This document shows, piece by piece, positions 62,966 to 64,000 of a DNA stretch of 64,000 nucleotides. A program made the position numbers and the translations under genes. The stretch covers positions 17,814,413 through 17,878,412 of the forward strand of contig OY804589.1 of assembly GCA_963680875.1 (NCBI GenBank). Direction: 5' to 3'. The first letter of the stretch is position 1; each line of letters opens with the position of its first letter. The notes under the pieces were generated by a model. That model was not told where the DNA came from and made no database searches. It worked only from the letters and a program-made list of their open reading frames with translations. This DNA is from Bathymodiolus brooksi. Taxonomy: Eukaryota > Mollusca > Bivalvia > Mytilida > Modiolidae.

Positions 62966-64000
62966 TTAAAGCTCTTAACCGACCTGGAAGTTCTAGTAGT
63001 TAAAGCTCTTACCTGACCTGGGAGTTCTAGTAGTTAAAGCTCTTACCTGACCTGGGAGTTCTAGTAGTTAAAGCTCTTACCTGACCTGGGAGTTCTAGTA
63101 GTTAAAGCTGTTAACCGACCTGGGAGTTCTAGTAGTTAAAGCTCTTACCTGACGTGGGAGTTCTAGTAATTAAAGCTCTTATCTGACCTGGGAGTTCTAG
63201 TAGTTAAAGCTCTTACCCGAACTGGGAGTTCTAGTAGTTAAAGCTCTTACCTGACCTGGGAGTTCTATTAGTTAAAGCTCTTACCTGACCTGTGAGTTCT
63301 AGTAGTTAAAGCTCTTACCTGACCTGGGAGTTCTAGTAGTTAAAGCTCTTACCTGACCTGGGAGTTCTAGTAGTTAAAGCTCTTACCTGACCTGGGAGTT
63401 CTAGTAGTTAAAGCTCTCACCTGACCTGGGAGTTCTAGTAGTTAAAGCTCTTACCTGACCTGGGAGTTCTAATAGTTAAAGCTCTTACCTGACCTGGGAG
63501 CTCTAGTAGTTAAAGCTCTTACCTGACCTGGGAGTTCTAGTAGTTAAAACTCTTACCTGACCAGGGAGTTCTAATAGTTAAAGCTCTTACCTGACCTGGG
63601 AGTTCTAGTAGTTAAAGCTCTTACCCGACCTGGGAGTTCTAGTAGTTAAGGTTCTTACCCGACCTGGGAGTTCTAGTAGTTAGAGCTCTTACCCCACCTG
63701 GGAGTTCTAGTAGTTAAAGCTCTTACCTGACCTGGGAGTTCTAGTAATTAAAGCTCTTACCTGACCTGGGAGTTCTAGTAGTTAAAGCTCTTACCCGAAC
63801 TGGGAGTTCTAGTAATTAAAGCTCTTACCTGACCTGGGAGTTCTAGTAGTTAAAGCTCTTACCCGACCTGGGAGTTCTAGTAGTTAAAGCTCTTACCTGA
63901 CCTGGGAGTTCTATTAGTTAAAGCTCTTACCTGACCTGGGAGTTCTAGTAGTTAGAGCTCTTACCTGACCTGGGAGTTCTAGTAGTTAAAGCTCTTACCT
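62966..64000 (+). repeat. Sat34 1,326-bp higher-order repeat, copy 2 (cut by window end)
   Basis: This is the second copy of the 39-monomer pattern. It is collinear to the last base of the window, so its true right end is outside. Differences from copy 1 are few: AAGCTGTTAACC near 63,108 against AAGCTCTTAACC, and CCTGTGAGTTC near 63,288 against CCTGGGAGTTC. Confidence 0.86.

Larger units (their letters stand above)
60903..64000 (+). repeat. Sat34: 34-bp satellite array, 91 monomers
   Basis: This is a tandem array of a 34-bp monomer that begins TTACCTGACCTGGG and ends TAGTAGTTAAAGCTC. Counting from 60,901, the TTACC start recurs at 60,935 and 60,969, and the line at 63,961 starts in the same phase, exactly 90 periods later. 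The array therefore has 91 complete units plus 6 bp and no net indel. Variation is by substitution: TTACCCGACC, TTAACCGACC, TTATCTGACC, TCACCTGACC, TCTATTAGTT and TCTAATAGTT recur. The unit has an internal ACCTG-ACCTG direct repeat. Stops on both strands (TAGTAG and TAA on plus, TAA and TAG on minus), together with a period not divisible by three, prevent open frames. It shares no obvious sequence with Sat23 and runs off the right edge. No known family is recognised. Confidence 0.97.

Noticed and set aside
1..64000. CRISPR array
   Set aside because: Repeats are contiguous with no unique spacers. The apparent variable segments are 7-bp variants of the same monomer, and no cas-like gene is present.
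1..64000. CENP-B box or other known centromere motif
   Set aside because: Neither monomer contains the core bases of the CENP-B box (TTCG near CGGG). TTCG occurs only in CTTCGTATT and TTTCGTCTT variants. A centromeric role cannot be judged from sequence.
60903..64000. Stem-loop within each Sat34 monomer (GAGTT paired with AGCTC)
   Set aside because: Only five pairs including one G-U wobble, with mismatches further inward; too weak to call without a folding calculation.
1..64000. tRNA, rRNA, promoter or terminator signals
   Set aside because: No non-repetitive stretch long enough for an RNA gene exists. TATA-like or AATAAA-like strings are chance parts of repeated monomers.
1..64000. Assembly artefact as the source of all multi-kilobase duplications
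   Set aside because: Copies differ by private substitutions, whole-monomer indels and a 372-bp duplication, which simple copying errors would not create. Individual joins could still be wrong and need read-level support.

Overview
The window is satellite DNA from end to end. I see no gene, RNA gene, transposon, CRISPR array or recognisable origin. It holds two unrelated head-to-tail tandem arrays that meet near position 60,900. About 60.9 kb of a pyrimidine-rich, roughly 23-bp repeat (called Sat23 here) fills 1-60,902. A 34-bp repeat (Sat34) fills 60,903-64,000 and runs off the right edge; Sat23 runs off the left edge. Arrays this long, with nested higher-order repeats and no coding sequence, are typical of eukaryotic heterochromatin (pericentromeric, subtelomeric or interstitial). 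Nothing in the sequence identifies the species, and I do not recognise either monomer as a named satellite.

Sat23 monomers share a core close to TTCCTCTTGGTAA or TTTTCTCTTGGTAA, followed by a variable heptamer and CAC or CAT. The two main heptamers, TAACTCA and TGAGTTA, are exact reverse complements. Length variants of 21 bp (loss of AC) and 29 bp (6 bp extra in the pyrimidine tract) occur at fixed places in the larger repeats. Above the monomer level, Sat23 is a hierarchy of tandem and dispersed duplications recognisable by shared rare variants: a 2,999-bp tandem pair (0.4-6.4 kb); a 9,986-bp block (6.2-16.2 kb) duplicated at 16.2-25.8 kb, with a 1,641-bp tandem pair in each copy and a 372-bp tandem pair in the first only; a second copy of the window start at 28.3-30.7 kb; a 4.19-kb block repeated 4,667 bp apart (29.1-38.0 kb); a segment at 38.0-40.7 kb that keeps the form without the 1,641-bp and 372-bp duplications; blocks at 40-46 kb related by 4,922 bp; a more diverged 1.3-kb periodicity at 46-50 kb; and a 1.94-2.18-kb repeat at 50.2-57.6 kb.

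Sat34 keeps exact 34-bp phase for 90 periods from 60,901 to 63,961 with no net insertion or deletion. It carries a 1,326-bp (39-monomer) higher-order duplication, itself partly built from a 646-bp (19-monomer) duplication. Its first monomers, next to Sat23, are the most irregular.

Short open frames of 61-93 codons occur only on the minus strand of Sat23. They follow from the repeat length and from which heptamer variants happen to lack stops, so I do not annotate them as genes. The observations most worth a second look are the reverse-complement heptamers, the U1-complementary splice-donor-like motif in Sat34, the relative order of duplications that can be read from the copies, and the abrupt Sat23/Sat34 junction. 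All duplication boundaries were found by eye and are good to roughly 20 bp where a single number is given.
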